A stretch of 64,000 nucleotides of DNA from Cyclobacterium lianum (GCF_900143075.1 NZ_FRCY01000015.1:1-64000); one strand, 5' to 3'; numbered from the stretch's first letter, positions 24,468 through 34,801 are shown. Numbers and translations are program-made. Notes: a model not told the origin generated them from the sequence alone.

Positions 24468-26126
24468 CTAACGCACTTTCCCCATTAATTTTCTGATAGG
24501 ACCGGCGATAGCCATCAACACCAATCCCGCTCCCATTACGGTGTAAACGATCAGCAAGTACTGTTGCGGCATCTCAGCCAGTGCTTCAGACGTACCTCCA
24601 CTGGCACTTCCCGCAATCCTACCAGCCACCAGATTGCCCATAGCAATTGAAAGAAACCACATGCCCATCATCTGCCCGGAAAACTTCTTCGGTGCCAGTT
24701 TGGTGGTCAAACTCAAGCCGACCGGGCTGAGGCTAAGCTCCCCGAAAGTGTGAAAAAGATAGGTAATGACCAACCAGGTGGGTGCTGCCAGGTCTCCGGA
24801 GGCCGCAATCTTGGCAGCAAAGTACATCACCAAAAAGCCGATACCGAGTAAGATCAGCCCGAAGGAAAATTTAAGTGGAGAGCTGGGTTCCAGATTTCTC
24901 TTTGCGAGACCCACCCATAGGGCTCCAAAAAAGGGCGCAAAAATGATGATAAATATACTGTTGACGGACTGGAAATATCCGGCGGGAATTTCCCATCCCA
25001 TCAGTGTCCTGTCCGTAAATCGCTCAGCAAATAAATTTAATGAAGAGCCTGCCTGCTCAAAACCCGACCAGAATACTGCGGAAAAGACAAAAAGGATCAT
25101 GATCACAAGTACTTTCTTTTTCTCCCCAGTATCCAAACCTCCCAGCAACAACACATATCCAAAATACACCAATGCAACAATAGCGATAACGGTATTTGAA
25201 ACCCCCGCAATGGAGACCGGATCCAGCTTGATAATTTGAAAAAAGAACAGCAACAATAACACCAGGCAAAGTCCCAGAACCGACCACATTCCTTTAAAGG
25301 CACGCTTTTGCGCTGCCTGCTCTGCTGTGTCTTTTGGCTTCACAGCCTCGCCTACTCCGTCCAGGTACCTACCGGTGAGCCTGTACTGCACCAGTCCCAT
25401 CAACATGCCAAATCCAGCAAGTCCGAAGCCCAAATGCCAGTTATAAACAGCCAGAGTACTGCAAGCAATGGGTGCCAGAAAAGCACCCAAATTGATGCCC
25501 ATATAAAAAATAGAGAATCCGGCATCCCGCTTGGTACTGTTTTCCGGATACAATTGTCCTACTATCGAGCTGATATTGGGCTTCAGTAGTCCCGTACCGA
25601 AAACGATCAACACCAGCCCCGAAAAGAAGGCCGGAAGGTCTATTCCGGAAAGACTATTGACTCTGCCTATATCTCCACTCCACCAGTGGAATAACCCCGG
25701 CAATGCCATGGTAAAGTGTCCCAGAGTGATGATGATACCGCCAATCCACACTGACTTTTTGAGTCCAATCAACCTGTCGGCTACCCATCCTCCGGGTAGG
25801 GCAAGCAAATATACTCCCATGGAATACAGTCCATAAATTGCACCAGATGTCTGGTCATCAAGTCCCAACCCTCCGGTAGCAATGGGTGCTGTCATAAACA
25901 GGATCAGCAGAGCTCGCATGCCATAGTAGCTAAAACGCTCCCACATCTCGGTAAAGAATAGCGTCATCAGACCTTTGGGATGACCAAAAAGTTGGGGTCC
26001 TTCATATTCAAGTATATCTTCAGGGGCGTTATGCTTTCCTAAAAATTTGTCTTCCTTTTTCAAATCTATGGGTGTAAGTGGTGAAATATTCCAAAAAAGC
26101 CAATGCTTCGGATACAAGTATAACAT
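24468..26126 (-). CDS. POT-family (proton-dependent oligopeptide) transporter
   Basis: 552 residues of the PTR2/POT family. The proton-coupling motif ExxERFxYY is seen as FTEMWERFSYYGMRALL, and the second signature region is FSIFYMGINLGAFLAPI. About 12-14 hydrophobic segments span the inner membrane. It imports di- and tripeptides with protons. The N-terminus is uncertain: a TTG at the start of KKEDKFLGKH would give a shorter protein than ATG 26126. It fits the protein-scavenging theme together with the SusCD-subtilase locus at 46-55 kb. Divergent from the peptidyl-prolyl isomerase gene. Confidence 0.92.
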   Translation of the reverse strand: MLYLYPKHWLFWNISPLTPIDLKKEDKFLGKHNAPEDILEYEGPQLFGHPKGLMTLFFTEMWERFSYYGMRALLILFMTAPIATGGLGLDDQTSGAIYGLYSMGVYLLALPGGWVADRLIGLKKSVWIGGIIITLGHFTMALPGLFHWWSGDIGRVNSLSGIDLPAFFSGLVLIVFGTGLLKPNISSIVGQLYPENSTKRDAGFSIFYMGINLGAFLAPIACSTLAVYNWHLGFGLAGFGMLMGLVQYRLTGRYLDGVGEAVKPKDTAEQAAQKRAFKGMWSVLGLCLVLLLLFFFQIIKLDPVSIAGVSNTVIAIVALVYFGYVLLLGGLDTGEKKKVLVIMILFVFSAVFWSGFEQAGSSLNLFAERFTDRTLMGWEIPAGYFQSVNSIFIIIFAPFFGALWVGLAKRNLEPSSPLKFSFGLILLGIGFLVMYFAAKIAASGDLAAPTWLVITYLFHTFGELSLSPVGLSLTTKLAPKKFSGQMMGMWFLSIAMGNLVAGRIAGSASGGTSEALAEMPQQYLLIVYTVMGAGLVLMAIAGPIRKLMGKVR

Positions 26127-26175
26127 GATACTACCATTATTTCAGTATTATTGCAAAAAAACAACTGATAGCTTT

Positions 26176-26610
26176 ATGAAAACAGGAGAAATCCATACTG
26201 AAAAGGGCACCATGCTGGTAGATTTTTATGAGGAGGATGCCCCCAAAACTGTTGCAAATTTTATCCAGCTAGCGCAAAAAGGATTTTATGATGGATTAAC
26301 ATTCCATAGAGTGATCCCTAATTTTATGGTACAGGGTGGCTGTCCGAAAGGCAATGGCACTGGTGGTCCCGGCTACCACATAGACTGTGAGCTGGATGGA
26401 GAACTACAATACCACGACCGGGGCGTACTTTCCATGGCTCACGCCGGGAGGAATACCGGGGGTTCTCAATTCTTTATCTGCCACAACAGAGACAATACCC
26501 AGCATCTGGACAGAAACCATACTTGTTTCGGGAAGGTAAGTGAAGGCCTGGAAACGCTGGACCAGATCAGGCAGGGAGACAAAATCACAAAAATTATCAT
26601 TCACGATTAG
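26176..26610 (+). CDS. cyclophilin-type peptidyl-prolyl cis-trans isomerase
   Basis: 144 residues from ATG 26176 (MKTGEIHTEKGTMLVDFY). Cyclophilin signatures: FHRVIPNFMVQGGCPKGNGTGGPGY with the catalytic Arg, SMAHAGRNTGGSQFFI, and HTCFGKV. No signal peptide at this start, so it is cytosolic; the longer upstream frame does not look like a signal sequence. It helps proline isomerisation during protein folding. Convergent with nupC-like gene, 18 bp apart. Confidence 0.93.
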   Translation: MKTGEIHTEKGTMLVDFYEEDAPKTVANFIQLAQKGFYDGLTFHRVIPNFMVQGGCPKGNGTGGPGYHIDCELDGELQYHDRGVLSMAHAGRNTGGSQFFICHNRDNTQHLDRNHTCFGKVSEGLETLDQIRQGDKITKIIIHD

Positions 26611-26628
26611 GCAATGATCGCCTAAAAA

Positions 26629-27912
26629 TTAAAACAATGCCCCGGCAACGGTGGCAGTCATCAAACAAGCTACGGTAGCCGCAAGTAAGGCGCGCATCCC
26701 CAGCTTTGAGAGATTGCCCTGCTGCCCGGGTGCTATACTGCCAATACCGCCCACCTGAATAGCTATGGAACTAAAATTTGAAAATCCGCAAAGGGCGTAG
26801 GTGGCGATGACGATAGATTTTTGAGTCAGGGATCCGGCAGCCTGCATTTCTGCCAGTCCGAGATAGGCCACGAATTCATTGATTACTGTTTTCTGGCCCA
26901 AAAGGGAACCCACCGCAAGGGTATCTTTCCATTCTACTCCGATAATCCAGGCAAAGATCCTGAAAATTTGTCCCAGCAGGTATTCCAAAGACAATCCGGG
27001 GAAGGTCCCTTCCGTACCGCTAATTACCAGCGCATTGAGTCCGGAGAAATCGCCTATGATATCGGAAAGCAAATAGTTTACTGCCGCGATCACCGCAATG
27101 AATGCCAGCAGCATGGCACCGACGTTAAGGGCAAGCCTGAGTCCCTCCGAAGCTCCCCTGGACATGGCATCTATCAGGTTTACATCAGGAATCTGATCAC
27201 TGATTTCCAGATTATCATTCAACGCGTCTTTGTTTTCTTCCGGGATAATGATTTTGGAGATCACAATGGCGGCGGGGGCATTCATGATACTTGCACCCAG
27301 CAGGTAGGTAGCAAACCTGGTTTTTTCTACCGGATCATCACCTCCCAGGAAAGCCACATAGCCCGCAAGTACACCCCCGGCTATAGTGGCCATCCCTCCT
27401 GTCATCAAACACATCAGTTCAGACCTGCTCATCGTAGGAATAAAAGGTCTTACCAATAAGGGTGCTTCGGTCTGCCCCAGAAAAATATTCCCGGCAGCCG
27501 ACAGGCTTTCGGCTCCGGAAAGGCGCATGGTTCTGGCCATCACCCACGCAATTCCGAAAACGACTTTTTGCAAAATACCCAGATAATAAAGTCCAGCCGA
27601 AACGGTAGAAAAAAAGATGATCGTGGGGAGCACCTGAAAGGCAAAAATGAATCCAAAGGAACTTGTAGCCAGATCTCCGAAAAGAAATTGAGCGCCCTCT
27701 TCCGAGAAACTCAGAAAAGTCACAAATCCCGCACTGATACTGGAAAACACACCCGCTACAAACTCTACCTTGGTGATAAGCACTCCAAAAATTACCTGCA
27801 GCCCTATCCCAATGGTCACGAGGCGCCAGTCTATTACTTTCCTATTGGATGAAAACAAGGTGGCAAAAAACACCAACACCAGGATACCGAATACGCCTCG
27901 CAAATAATCCAT
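26629..27912 (-). CDS. concentrative nucleoside transporter (CNT/NupC family)
   Basis: 427 residues with about nine membrane segments. CNT signatures: GLQVIFGVLITK, the FGFIFAFQVLPTIIFFSTVSAGLYY pore helix region, LGQTEAPLLVRPF (substrate binding, Glu in QTEAPLL), MTGGMATIAGGVLAGYVAF, and the C-terminal FSNFSSIAIQVGGIGSIAPGQ. It imports nucleosides with Na+ or H+. Stands after the etf-DUF151 group, 104 bp downstream, on the same strand. Confidence 0.92.
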   Translation of the reverse strand: MDYLRGVFGILVLVFFATLFSSNRKVIDWRLVTIGIGLQVIFGVLITKVEFVAGVFSSISAGFVTFLSFSEEGAQFLFGDLATSSFGFIFAFQVLPTIIFFSTVSAGLYYLGILQKVVFGIAWVMARTMRLSGAESLSAAGNIFLGQTEAPLLVRPFIPTMSRSELMCLMTGGMATIAGGVLAGYVAFLGGDDPVEKTRFATYLLGASIMNAPAAIVISKIIIPEENKDALNDNLEISDQIPDVNLIDAMSRGASEGLRLALNVGAMLLAFIAVIAAVNYLLSDIIGDFSGLNALVISGTEGTFPGLSLEYLLGQIFRIFAWIIGVEWKDTLAVGSLLGQKTVINEFVAYLGLAEMQAAGSLTQKSIVIATYALCGFSNFSSIAIQVGGIGSIAPGQQGNLSKLGMRALLAATVACLMTATVAGALF

Positions 27913-28016
27913 ACCGATTTATTAATTGTAAGCTACAGGCTCTCTGGCAGGGTATCCTATCTGTGGCGAAATGCGCCTTACCTGGCTAGATTTGGATAAA
28001 TAAGAGCGATCCGGCA

Positions 28017-28628
28017 TCAATTCCTTCTGTTGATCTCGTCTCTCAGTCTGGCAGCCTTTTCATAATCCTCATTACTGATGGCCTTCTCAAGCATTTGATT
28101 TAACTTATCCAGGCTAAAATCCTTCAGGGAAGCTTCCTGAGATTTGGTTTTTTCCCGACCAGACTTTCCCGAACCAGTTGCTGCCGACGCCTCCTGTTCT
28201 CTTTTTTCATCCTCTTCAGTAAACTCAATTGCGGCCTCTGCCATGACAGAACTTGCACAAAATATCGGCGCATCAAACCTGACTGCGATGGCAATGGCGT
28301 CGGACGGACGGGCGTCAATCTCCACTTTTTTAAAAGAACTGTGACACATGATCTTGGCGTAAAATACTCCCTCCCTCATGTCTGAGATCAGAATATGGTC
28401 TACGGAAAACTGGAAATTTGAGGCAAATGACTTGAAAAGATCGTGTGTCATTGGCCGATTGGGAATGATCTTCTCTATTTCTATGGCGATTGCCTGAGCC
28501 TCAAACATGCCAATCACAATAGGAAGTTTTCGTTTTCCTTCAGACTCACCCAATATGAGCGTAAAGGAGCCTGATTGTGCGCTATTTGAAGATAAGCCCA
28601 GGATTTCTAACTCTATCGTATTGTCCAC
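28017..28628 (-). CDS. bifunctional-nuclease (DUF151) protein with UvrB/C motif
   Basis: 203 residues: DUF151 domain 1-130 (ILGESEGKRKLPIVIGMFEAQAIAIEIE, RPMTHDLFKSF, DARPSDAIAIAVRFDAPIF) followed by a Glu/Ser-rich linker and a C-terminal UVR motif (LDKLNQMLEKAISNEDYEKAARLRDEI). This fusion is common in Bacteroidota. Plant homologues have nuclease activity; bacterial role is uncertain. It starts 6 bp after the etfA stop and so is part of the etf operon. Confidence 0.9.
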   Translation of the reverse strand: MDNTIELEILGLSSNSAQSGSFTLILGESEGKRKLPIVIGMFEAQAIAIEIEKIIPNRPMTHDLFKSFASNFQFSVDHILISDMREGVFYAKIMCHSSFKKVEIDARPSDAIAIAVRFDAPIFCASSVMAEAAIEFTEEDEKREQEASAATGSGKSGREKTKSQEASLKDFSLDKLNQMLEKAISNEDYEKAARLRDEINRRN

Positions 28629-28634
28629 CGTCTA

Positions 28635-29600
28635 TTATTTTAATGCCTTAATCGCTTCTGTAAGCTTGGGGACAATATCAAATGCGTCCCCCACTATTCC
28701 ATAATCCGCTGCTTTAAAAAACGGAGCTTCGGGATCTTTGTTTATAACCACAATATTCCTGGAGCCGTTCACTCCCGCCAGGTGCTGGATGGCACCGGAA
28801 ATGGCGATTGCTATATACAAAGAGGGCGCCACCTTAACTCCGGTTTGCCCTACGTGCTCATGGTGAGGTCTCCAGCCCAGGTCAGACACTGGTTTGGAAC
28901 AGCCCCTCGCAGCCTGCAAAACTTCAGCCAGGCCTTCGATCATGCCCCAGTTTTCAGGACCATTCAGCCCTCGCCCCCCGGACACCACTATATCTGCTTC
29001 TGGAAGCAATACTTCCCCACTGGCTTTTTCCACCTCAGTAATCCTGGCGGCAAACACTGATTCGGGCAGGTCAACAGTCAGGCTTTCAACCGAGACCTCT
29101 TCCCCGTCTGTTTTTATGGGCTGAGTATTTTTTTTGATTGCCAATATTTTGTTTTCTGCCGGAATAGCTGTTTCTACAAAGGCTTTACCAGTAAAAATAC
29201 TTCTTTTTACGACAAACCCAGCGTTCATATCGGGCAATCCAACTACATTTGACACCAAGCCCGCATTCAATTTTATGGCCAACCTGGAAGCAACCGCATC
29301 TCCAAGAGCAGACTTTGCCAGTACTAGGATACTGGCGTCCACTTTCGCAAATACCTGAGCGATAATATGGGCATGGGCCTGAATCACCCCCGAGTTTAAC
29401 CTTTCATCAGCTACATGATAAATGGCGTCCGCACCGGCCTTGCCCAACTGATTCCAGTCTGCATCTTCAATTGTACCACAGCCCAATACATTGACCTTAT
29501 CTCCGGACTTTTCACTTAAAGCGGCCGCATAGGATACCGCTTCCAGTGAGGAACTCTTAATTTTACCCTGGTCCTGTTCTATATATACTAATATTGACAT
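28635..29600 (-). CDS. etfA: electron transfer flavoprotein alpha subunit
   Basis: 321 residues. The C-terminal FAD-binding domain is clear: [51 protein letters not shown] and the closing [24 protein letters not shown]. With EtfB it carries electrons from acyl-CoA dehydrogenases to the quinone pool via ETF-QO. It starts 13 bp after etfB. Fits the fatty-acid oxidation SDR at 13.8 kb. Confidence 0.96.
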   Translation of the reverse strand: MSILVYIEQDQGKIKSSSLEAVSYAAALSEKSGDKVNVLGCGTIEDADWNQLGKAGADAIYHVADERLNSGVIQAHAHIIAQVFAKVDASILVLAKSALGDAVASRLAIKLNAGLVSNVVGLPDMNAGFVVKRSIFTGKAFVETAIPAENKILAIKKNTQPIKTDGEEVSVESLTVDLPESVFAARITEVEKASGEVLLPEADIVVSGGRGLNGPENWGMIEGLAEVLQAARGCSKPVSDLGWRPHHEHVGQTGVKVAPSLYIAIAISGAIQHLAGVNGSRNIVVINKDPEAPFFKAADYGIVGDAFDIVPKLTEAIKALK

Positions 29601-29613
29601 TTTCTTTAGCTAT

Positions 29614-30345
29614 TTAAAGTACTTTGGCCTCATTTTTTAGCAGCTGCACCAATTCGTCCACACTCCCGACAATCTTAACTTCAGCTTTTGGCGCCGGAAG
29701 TTCGTAGGTTTTTGTCTCGGTGCGGGTATCCGCCTCAACCGGATCAACCACCTGAAGGGGCTTGCTTCTGGCAGACATGATCCCTCTCATATTGGGAATT
29801 TTCCATTCTGCAATGGGCTCCTGGCATCCTGCAATGAAAGGCAATCCTACCTCAATAAATTCTTTCCCCCCTTCAATCTCTCTGGCCAATTTCGCCTTAG
29901 TGCCCTCAAGCTCGAGTTTCATTACCGGAGAGATAGAGGGCAGACCTAATATTTCTCCTACCATACCATGTACCATCCCCCCGTTGAAGTCTATAGACTC
30001 TCTTCCCATTAAAATCAGGTCGTAGGATTTTTCCTTTGCCCGCGCGGCGATTTGCTGTGCTACAAAATGGGCGTCTTTGGGAAAGGCATTTACCCGGATG
30101 GCCTCATCTGCGCCTATTGCCAGAGCCTTTCTCAATGTGGGCTCGGTTTCTGCCTCCCCTACGTTCAGTACGGTAATCGTACCGCCAGTCTGCTCCTTGA
30201 GCTCTACTGCTCTGGCAAGCGCATAGTCATCATACGGACCGATGATAAACTGCACACCCGTTTTATCCAATTGTGTATTTCCCTCAGTAAACCTGATCTT
30301 TGAAGTGGTATCAGGCACATGCGTAATACATACCAATATATTCAT
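29614..30345 (-). CDS. etfB: electron transfer flavoprotein beta subunit
   Basis: 243 residues. AMP-binding/ETF signatures: CITHVPDTTSKIRF, GPYDDYALARAVELKEQTGGTITVLNVG, ALAIGADEAIRV, DLILMGRESIDFNGGMVHGMVGEILGLP, and a recognition loop near LPFIAGCQEP. Forms a heterodimer with EtfA. First gene of etfB-etfA-DUF151, divergent from the TPR gene. Confidence 0.96.
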   Translation of the reverse strand: MNILVCITHVPDTTSKIRFTEGNTQLDKTGVQFIIGPYDDYALARAVELKEQTGGTITVLNVGEAETEPTLRKALAIGADEAIRVNAFPKDAHFVAQQIAARAKEKSYDLILMGRESIDFNGGMVHGMVGEILGLPSISPVMKLELEGTKAKLAREIEGGKEFIEVGLPFIAGCQEPIAEWKIPNMRGIMSARSKPLQVVDPVEADTRTETKTYELPAPKAEVKIVGSVDELVQLLKNEAKVL

Positions 30346-30399
30346 TTGATTTTTTTTAACTTTGTCTACAAATTATAAAAATAAATGTAATCCGTCACC

Positions 30400-30726
30400 A
30401 TGAACCACGCTGATAGGGTAAGTCTCCTACTGCAATACGTTAAAGAAGAACCCGAAAATCCCTTCAATATTTATGCCCTGGCTTTGGAATACCAAAATCA
30501 AGACAAAGAAAAGGCTTCTTTTTATTTTAACAAACTATTGAAAGAACATAAAAGCTATCTGCCCACGTATTATCACGCAGCTTTGCTGTTTGCAGCACTG
30601 GACCAGGCCGAAAAGGCAGAGAAAACATTCCTTGACGGTATCGCCCTTGCCGACAAACTGGACGATAGTCATGCAAAAAGGGAGCTGCAAAACGCCTACC
30701 TGAATTTTCAGCTCGATGAGGACTAA
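30400..30726 (+). CDS. small tetratricopeptide-repeat protein
   Basis: 108 residues made of about three TPR-like helix pairs (PFNIYALALEYQNQDKEKASFYFNKLLKEHKSYLPTYYHAALLFAALDQAEKAEKTFLDGI). No signal peptide. It presumably binds a protein partner. A -7-like TAACTTTG lies 45 bp upstream, in the space shared with etfB, without a clear -33 box. Confidence 0.8.
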   Translation: MNHADRVSLLLQYVKEEPENPFNIYALALEYQNQDKEKASFYFNKLLKEHKSYLPTYYHAALLFAALDQAEKAEKTFLDGIALADKLDDSHAKRELQNAYLNFQLDED

Positions 30727-30801
30727 CCGCTTTAATAAATGCCCGACAACTTTTTTTAATTCCCGGAATCAACCCTTTGCTTTTAACGCCAAAACTCAGG
30801 T

Positions 30802-31800
30802 TCAGTAGATTTTCAATACCAGTTTTCCCAGTTGCTTGCTGTTTTTCATCTTGTCGAATGCGGCTACAGCGCTGTTCATTGGAAATACTTCATCTACCTG
30901 AGGCGATATTTTGTGTCGGGAAACCCATTTCAGCATTTCCTCAAAATCGGAATCCGAACCCATCGTTGAACCCTGAATGGCAAGTTGTTTCCAGAAAATT
31001 TTCCGGGCATCAATTTGCTTCGGATTACCCAAAGTAGCACCATAGACCACTATCCTGCCGCCTGGATTGGCCAGGTCGATCAAACCATTCAGTGTATCAC
31101 CCATAGCGCTGTCGACGATAAGGTCAAAGCCTCCCATTTCAGCCTTTGCCTGCCCGACCCAGTCTGAGCGATAATTGTATCCGGCTGCAACGCCCATTTC
31201 CAATGCTTTGTCCAGCTTCCACTGTTCGCCGCTGCTCACACTTACCACAGCACCAGACCGCAGGGCAAACTGGCTGGCAAACTGGGCCACTCCTCCTCCA
31301 AATCCGGTCACCAATACCTTGTCTCCACGTTTCAACTTCCCCTGCCGGGTCAGGGCACGAAATGCTGTCAATCCTGCCAACGGCAGGGCTGCGCCCTGAT
31401 TTGCATCCAAATGAGCCGGTTTTTCGTGTACCCTATCTGCTTTCACACAAATGTATTCTGCAAAGGTACCATGATGGGGCATGCCAAGAATGGTGAATTT
31501 CCCTGACTGGGCCGCGGGGTCATCCCCCCAGTCGTTGCCCGGATTGATCAATACCTCTTTTCCGAGCCAATGCCTCTCCACATCTTCTCCAACTTCGGAG
31601 ACAGTTCCGCAGCCATCTGAACCGAGAATAATTCCGTCTTTCAGATTCGGATATTTTCCCTGCCGGCACCATTGATCCCTATGGTTCAGGGCTGCCGCTT
31701 TTACCTTGATTTTCATTTCTCCCGGCCCGGGTACTGGTTCCTTCATTTCCACCAGGGCAATTCCATCGGAATTGTGGCTGTCTAAAATGATACACTTCAT
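30802..31800 (-). CDS. MDR-family zinc-type alcohol dehydrogenase/quinone oxidoreductase
   Basis: 332 residues, medium-chain dehydrogenase fold: GroES-like domain (LNHRDQWCRQGKYPNLKDGIILGSDGCGTVSEVG, with the CGTV segment) and Rossmann domain (DKVLVTGFGGGVAQFASQFA). The residue set at the catalytic-zinc positions (Cys, His, Glu/Asp) is not complete, so it may be a zinc-free quinone-oxidoreductase type enzyme. Substrate unknown. Stands alone. Confidence 0.85.
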   Translation of the reverse strand: MKCIILDSHNSDGIALVEMKEPVPGPGEMKIKVKAAALNHRDQWCRQGKYPNLKDGIILGSDGCGTVSEVGEDVERHWLGKEVLINPGNDWGDDPAAQSGKFTILGMPHHGTFAEYICVKADRVHEKPAHLDANQGAALPLAGLTAFRALTRQGKLKRGDKVLVTGFGGGVAQFASQFALRSGAVVSVSSGEQWKLDKALEMGVAAGYNYRSDWVGQAKAEMGGFDLIVDSAMGDTLNGLIDLANPGGRIVVYGATLGNPKQIDARKIFWKQLAIQGSTMGSDSDFEEMLKWVSRHKISPQVDEVFPMNSAVAAFDKMKNSKQLGKLVLKIY

Positions 31801-31979
31801 AATTTCTGATTGTCTGGTTAAATTTTAAAACGCAGGATGCATCCTCCTGTGCTGTCGCTCCAGGAGATTCTTCGCCGGGATTAGCTTCCGAGCTGAAACT
31901 CTTAAAATCCAATCCTGGTAAAGCATTTCATTCTGCTATAAGGAGTTCGAAAGGTTTGAACACAGGATTTTAATTTCCA

Positions 31980-33560
31980 TCAAAAGGGAGCATCTTCCTC
32001 ACCTTTTGGAAATGGATTGCCGCCCGGCTCATCACCATTGGCGCGGCTGCCCATTCTCACCATGCTGCCATCATCAAATCCCTTGCCTCCGGCACTGCTG
32101 GGAAACCGGCTGCCATAGAGTGCATCCTGTGGCTGGTAGGGGACATTTAAATCCAGGTCCGTAAACTTGGTGTATTTGCCGATAAACCTGAGCTTGACAT
32201 TTTCCAGGGAGCCGTTCCGGTGTTTGGCTATGATTACTTCGCCTACGCCAGAGGTGCTGTTTCCATCTTCGTCTTCGGTAATGCCATAGTATTCCGGCCG
32301 ATATAAAAACATCACGATATCCGCATCCTGCTCGATTGCCCCCGATTCTCTTAAATCAGATAGTTGGGGTCTTTTGTCTCCTCCCCTGGTCTCCACAGCT
32401 CTCGAGAGCTGTGACAAGGCGATTACCGGAACATTCAATTCCTTGGCTATCTTCTTCAGGGCTCGGGAAATACTGGAAATCTCCTGTTCCCTGTTCCCGC
32501 TGTTATTGCCCTTACTATCGCCGGACATGAGCTGCAGGTAGTCCACCACGATTAGCTGGACGTCATTTTGAGCCTTCAGGCGACGGCATTTGGCCCGCAA
32601 CTCAAGGATTGAGAGGGCGGGCGTATCGTCTACAAACAGAGGTGCCGAGGTAAGCTTGCCGGTTTTATGAATCAATTGTTGCCATTCGTAGTCTGCCAGA
32701 TTACCTTTCTTGATTTTCTCAGAATCCAGCTCGGCTTCAGAGCTGATCAGCCTGTTGACAAGCTGTATGGAAGACATCTCCAACGAAAAAATCGCTACCG
32801 GACGGTCATGATCGACTGCGGCATTTCTAAGCACGGAAAGCACAAAGGCCGTTTTCCCCATTGCGGGGCGGGCTGCGATGATCACCAGATCCGACTTTTG
32901 CCAGCCGGAAGTGACCCTGTCCAGGGCTGTAAATCCGGATGGGACGCCCGTGAGGCCGTCTTTCTGGCCTTTCTTGCTTTCCAGCTCCGTGATGGCCTCC
33001 CGCATGATGGAGCGCATGTCCACATAATTTTTCTTGATGTTGTTTTCCGAGATCTCAAAGAGGGACTGCTCCATCTTGTCCAGTAGCTCAAAAACATCGG
33101 TTGTATCTTCAAATGCCTCCTTTTGTATCTCAGAGGCTATCCGGATCATGTCCCGCTTCATGGCCTGCTCGGTAATGATCCGGGCATGGTACTCAATATT
33201 TGATGCAGAAGATACCCGGGAGGTAAGTTCAGTAATGAAGTAGGCACCCCCAACCAATTCCAGTTTACCATTCCGCCGAAGCTGATTGGTGACAGTGAGC
33301 AAATCAATAGGTTCACCCGCATTGAATAAATCCAGAATGGCTTCATAGACCGTTTTGTGGGTATCTTTGTAAAAGCTATCCGGCAAAAGGATATCCACAA
33401 CAGCCGTCAGGGCATCCTTTTCAAGCATCAGTGCTCCCAAAACCGCCTCTTCCAAATCTATGGCCTGTGGAGGCAGCTTGCCCAATGCCGCCGCAGGATC
33501 CCCTGTACGTCTCCGCAATGTCCCTATTCTTTCAGACTTATTACTGCTTTTTTCTGCCAT
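31980..33560 (-). CDS. dnaB: replicative DNA helicase
   Basis: 526 residues. N-terminal DnaB domain (LPPQAIDLEEAVLGALMLEKDAL, ELTSRVSSASNIEYHARII) and C-terminal RecA-type motor: GLTGVPSGFTALDRVTSGW, Walker A ARPAMGKTAF, SLEMSSIQLVNRL, LIVVDYLQLMSGD (Walker B), ISRALKKIAKELNVPVIALSQLSR, DLRESGAIEQDADIVMFLYR. The hexameric helicase opens DNA at the fork. The last 60 residues are a Gly/Ser-rich disordered tail. No initiation genes lie next to it. Confidence 0.97.
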   Translation of the reverse strand: MAEKSSNKSERIGTLRRRTGDPAAALGKLPPQAIDLEEAVLGALMLEKDALTAVVDILLPDSFYKDTHKTVYEAILDLFNAGEPIDLLTVTNQLRRNGKLELVGGAYFITELTSRVSSASNIEYHARIITEQAMKRDMIRIASEIQKEAFEDTTDVFELLDKMEQSLFEISENNIKKNYVDMRSIMREAITELESKKGQKDGLTGVPSGFTALDRVTSGWQKSDLVIIAARPAMGKTAFVLSVLRNAAVDHDRPVAIFSLEMSSIQLVNRLISSEAELDSEKIKKGNLADYEWQQLIHKTGKLTSAPLFVDDTPALSILELRAKCRRLKAQNDVQLIVVDYLQLMSGDSKGNNSGNREQEISSISRALKKIAKELNVPVIALSQLSRAVETRGGDKRPQLSDLRESGAIEQDADIVMFLYRPEYYGITEDEDGNSTSGVGEVIIAKHRNGSLENVKLRFIGKYTKFTDLDLNVPYQPQDALYGSRFPSSAGGKGFDDGSMVRMGSRANGDEPGGNPFPKGEEDAPF

Positions 33561-33861
33561 ATAAACAAAAGTACCCCTTTAAGGTCAAAGGTTTTGAACA
33601 AGTTTTACACTTAATTATCCACAAACTGCTAACCCATACCTATACAACCCTTTGCGTTCAAAATTTATTCCAGAGATGGCATTTATATTTCATATCCTGG
33701 CAGCAGCAGCCTGCAGCAAAATGAAAATTACCCGTAAAATTTGCTATATTTGCCCTGTCGGCAGGGCAGGAAATTGTGCGGCATTGAGACGATACTCCCT
33801 ACCAGACTGCTTAAGAAAATCATCTAATCCTTACCTTTTTTGTATTGAAAGCACAATTGAA

Positions 33862-34665
33862 ATGAAATTAAATTTAAGAAATCCCATTGCATTTTTTGAT
33901 CTGGAAGCTACTGGCGTCAATATTTCTTCTGACCGCATCGTAGAAATCTCCATTTTGAAAGTTCACCCCAACGGTAGAGAAGAAATTAAAACCATTAAGG
34001 TGAATCCTACGGTACCCATTCCACTGGAGTCTTCGCTTATACATGGCATCTATGACAAAGATGTGGCAGATGCACCGACCTTCAAGGACGTGGCCCGTGA
34101 CCTGCAGCGATTTTTTGACGGCGCTGATCTGGCTGGCTTTAATGTGTTGAAATACGATATCCCGCTTTTGGTTGAGGAGTTTTTAAGGGCAGGGATAGAT
34201 TTTGACCTGGAAAAAAGAAACCTGCTGGATGCACAGAAGATCTTCTTTATGATGGAGAAGCGAAATCTGGCAGCAGCATACAAATTCTATTGTGGCAAAA
34301 CACTGGAAAACGCCCATAGTGCCGAGGCCGATACACTGGCCACCTATGAGGTGTTCAAATCGCAGATCGAAAGGTATGCCGGAACGGAAATGGAGGATTT
34401 GCAGGGAAACATCGTAGGAGTCATGGAGAATGATATGAAAAAGATCCACAACATGATCAACGAAAAAATGGTGGATCTGGCCGGAAGATTCGTCTTCAAT
34501 GATAAAGGAGAAGAATGCTTCAATTTCGGAAAACTTAAGGGAAAACCCATTACTCAGGTCCTGAAAGAAGAGCCTGGTTATTACGACTGGATGATGAAGG
34601 GAGATTTTCCGCTGGATACGAAAAGGAAACTCACTCAGGTAAAACTTCGCGGCTTTAACCAATGA
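33862..34665 (+). CDS. DEDDh 3'-5' exonuclease (DnaQ-like)
   Basis: 267 residues from ATG 33862, where MKLNLRNPIAFFDLEATGVN begins; the frame is open 70 codons further up but that part is non-conserved. Active-site residues: Asp13 and Glu15 in FFDLEATG, Asp in FNVLKYDIPLL, and the His/Asp pair in AHSAEADTLATYEVF. The last 60 residues (FNFGKLKGKPITQVLKEEPGYYDWMMKGDFP) form an extra C-terminal domain seen in Bacteroidota exonucleases. Probably DNA repair or proofreading. A -7-like TATATTTG stands at 33745-33752 upstream. Confidence 0.88.
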   Translation: MKLNLRNPIAFFDLEATGVNISSDRIVEISILKVHPNGREEIKTIKVNPTVPIPLESSLIHGIYDKDVADAPTFKDVARDLQRFFDGADLAGFNVLKYDIPLLVEEFLRAGIDFDLEKRNLLDAQKIFFMMEKRNLAAAYKFYCGKTLENAHSAEADTLATYEVFKSQIERYAGTEMEDLQGNIVGVMENDMKKIHNMINEKMVDLAGRFVFNDKGEECFNFGKLKGKPITQVLKEEPGYYDWMMKGDFPLDTKRKLTQVKLRGFNQ

Positions 34666-34801
34666 AGCTAAAAGCACCACAACCCGGCTCCCGTATGGAC
34701 TGTATAATGCAATGCGGACCTTTGCTCAGTTCCGGGCCACCCCGTAGCATGTTCTACATTTGAGCTTGCAGCGCAGCATTCTCCAATAATATACCCGATC
34801 A

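Noticed and set aside
31980-33560. Replication origin next to dnaB
   Set aside because: No DnaA-box cluster or AT-rich unwinding element seen, and neither dnaA nor dnaN is near; dnaB alone does not mark an origin.
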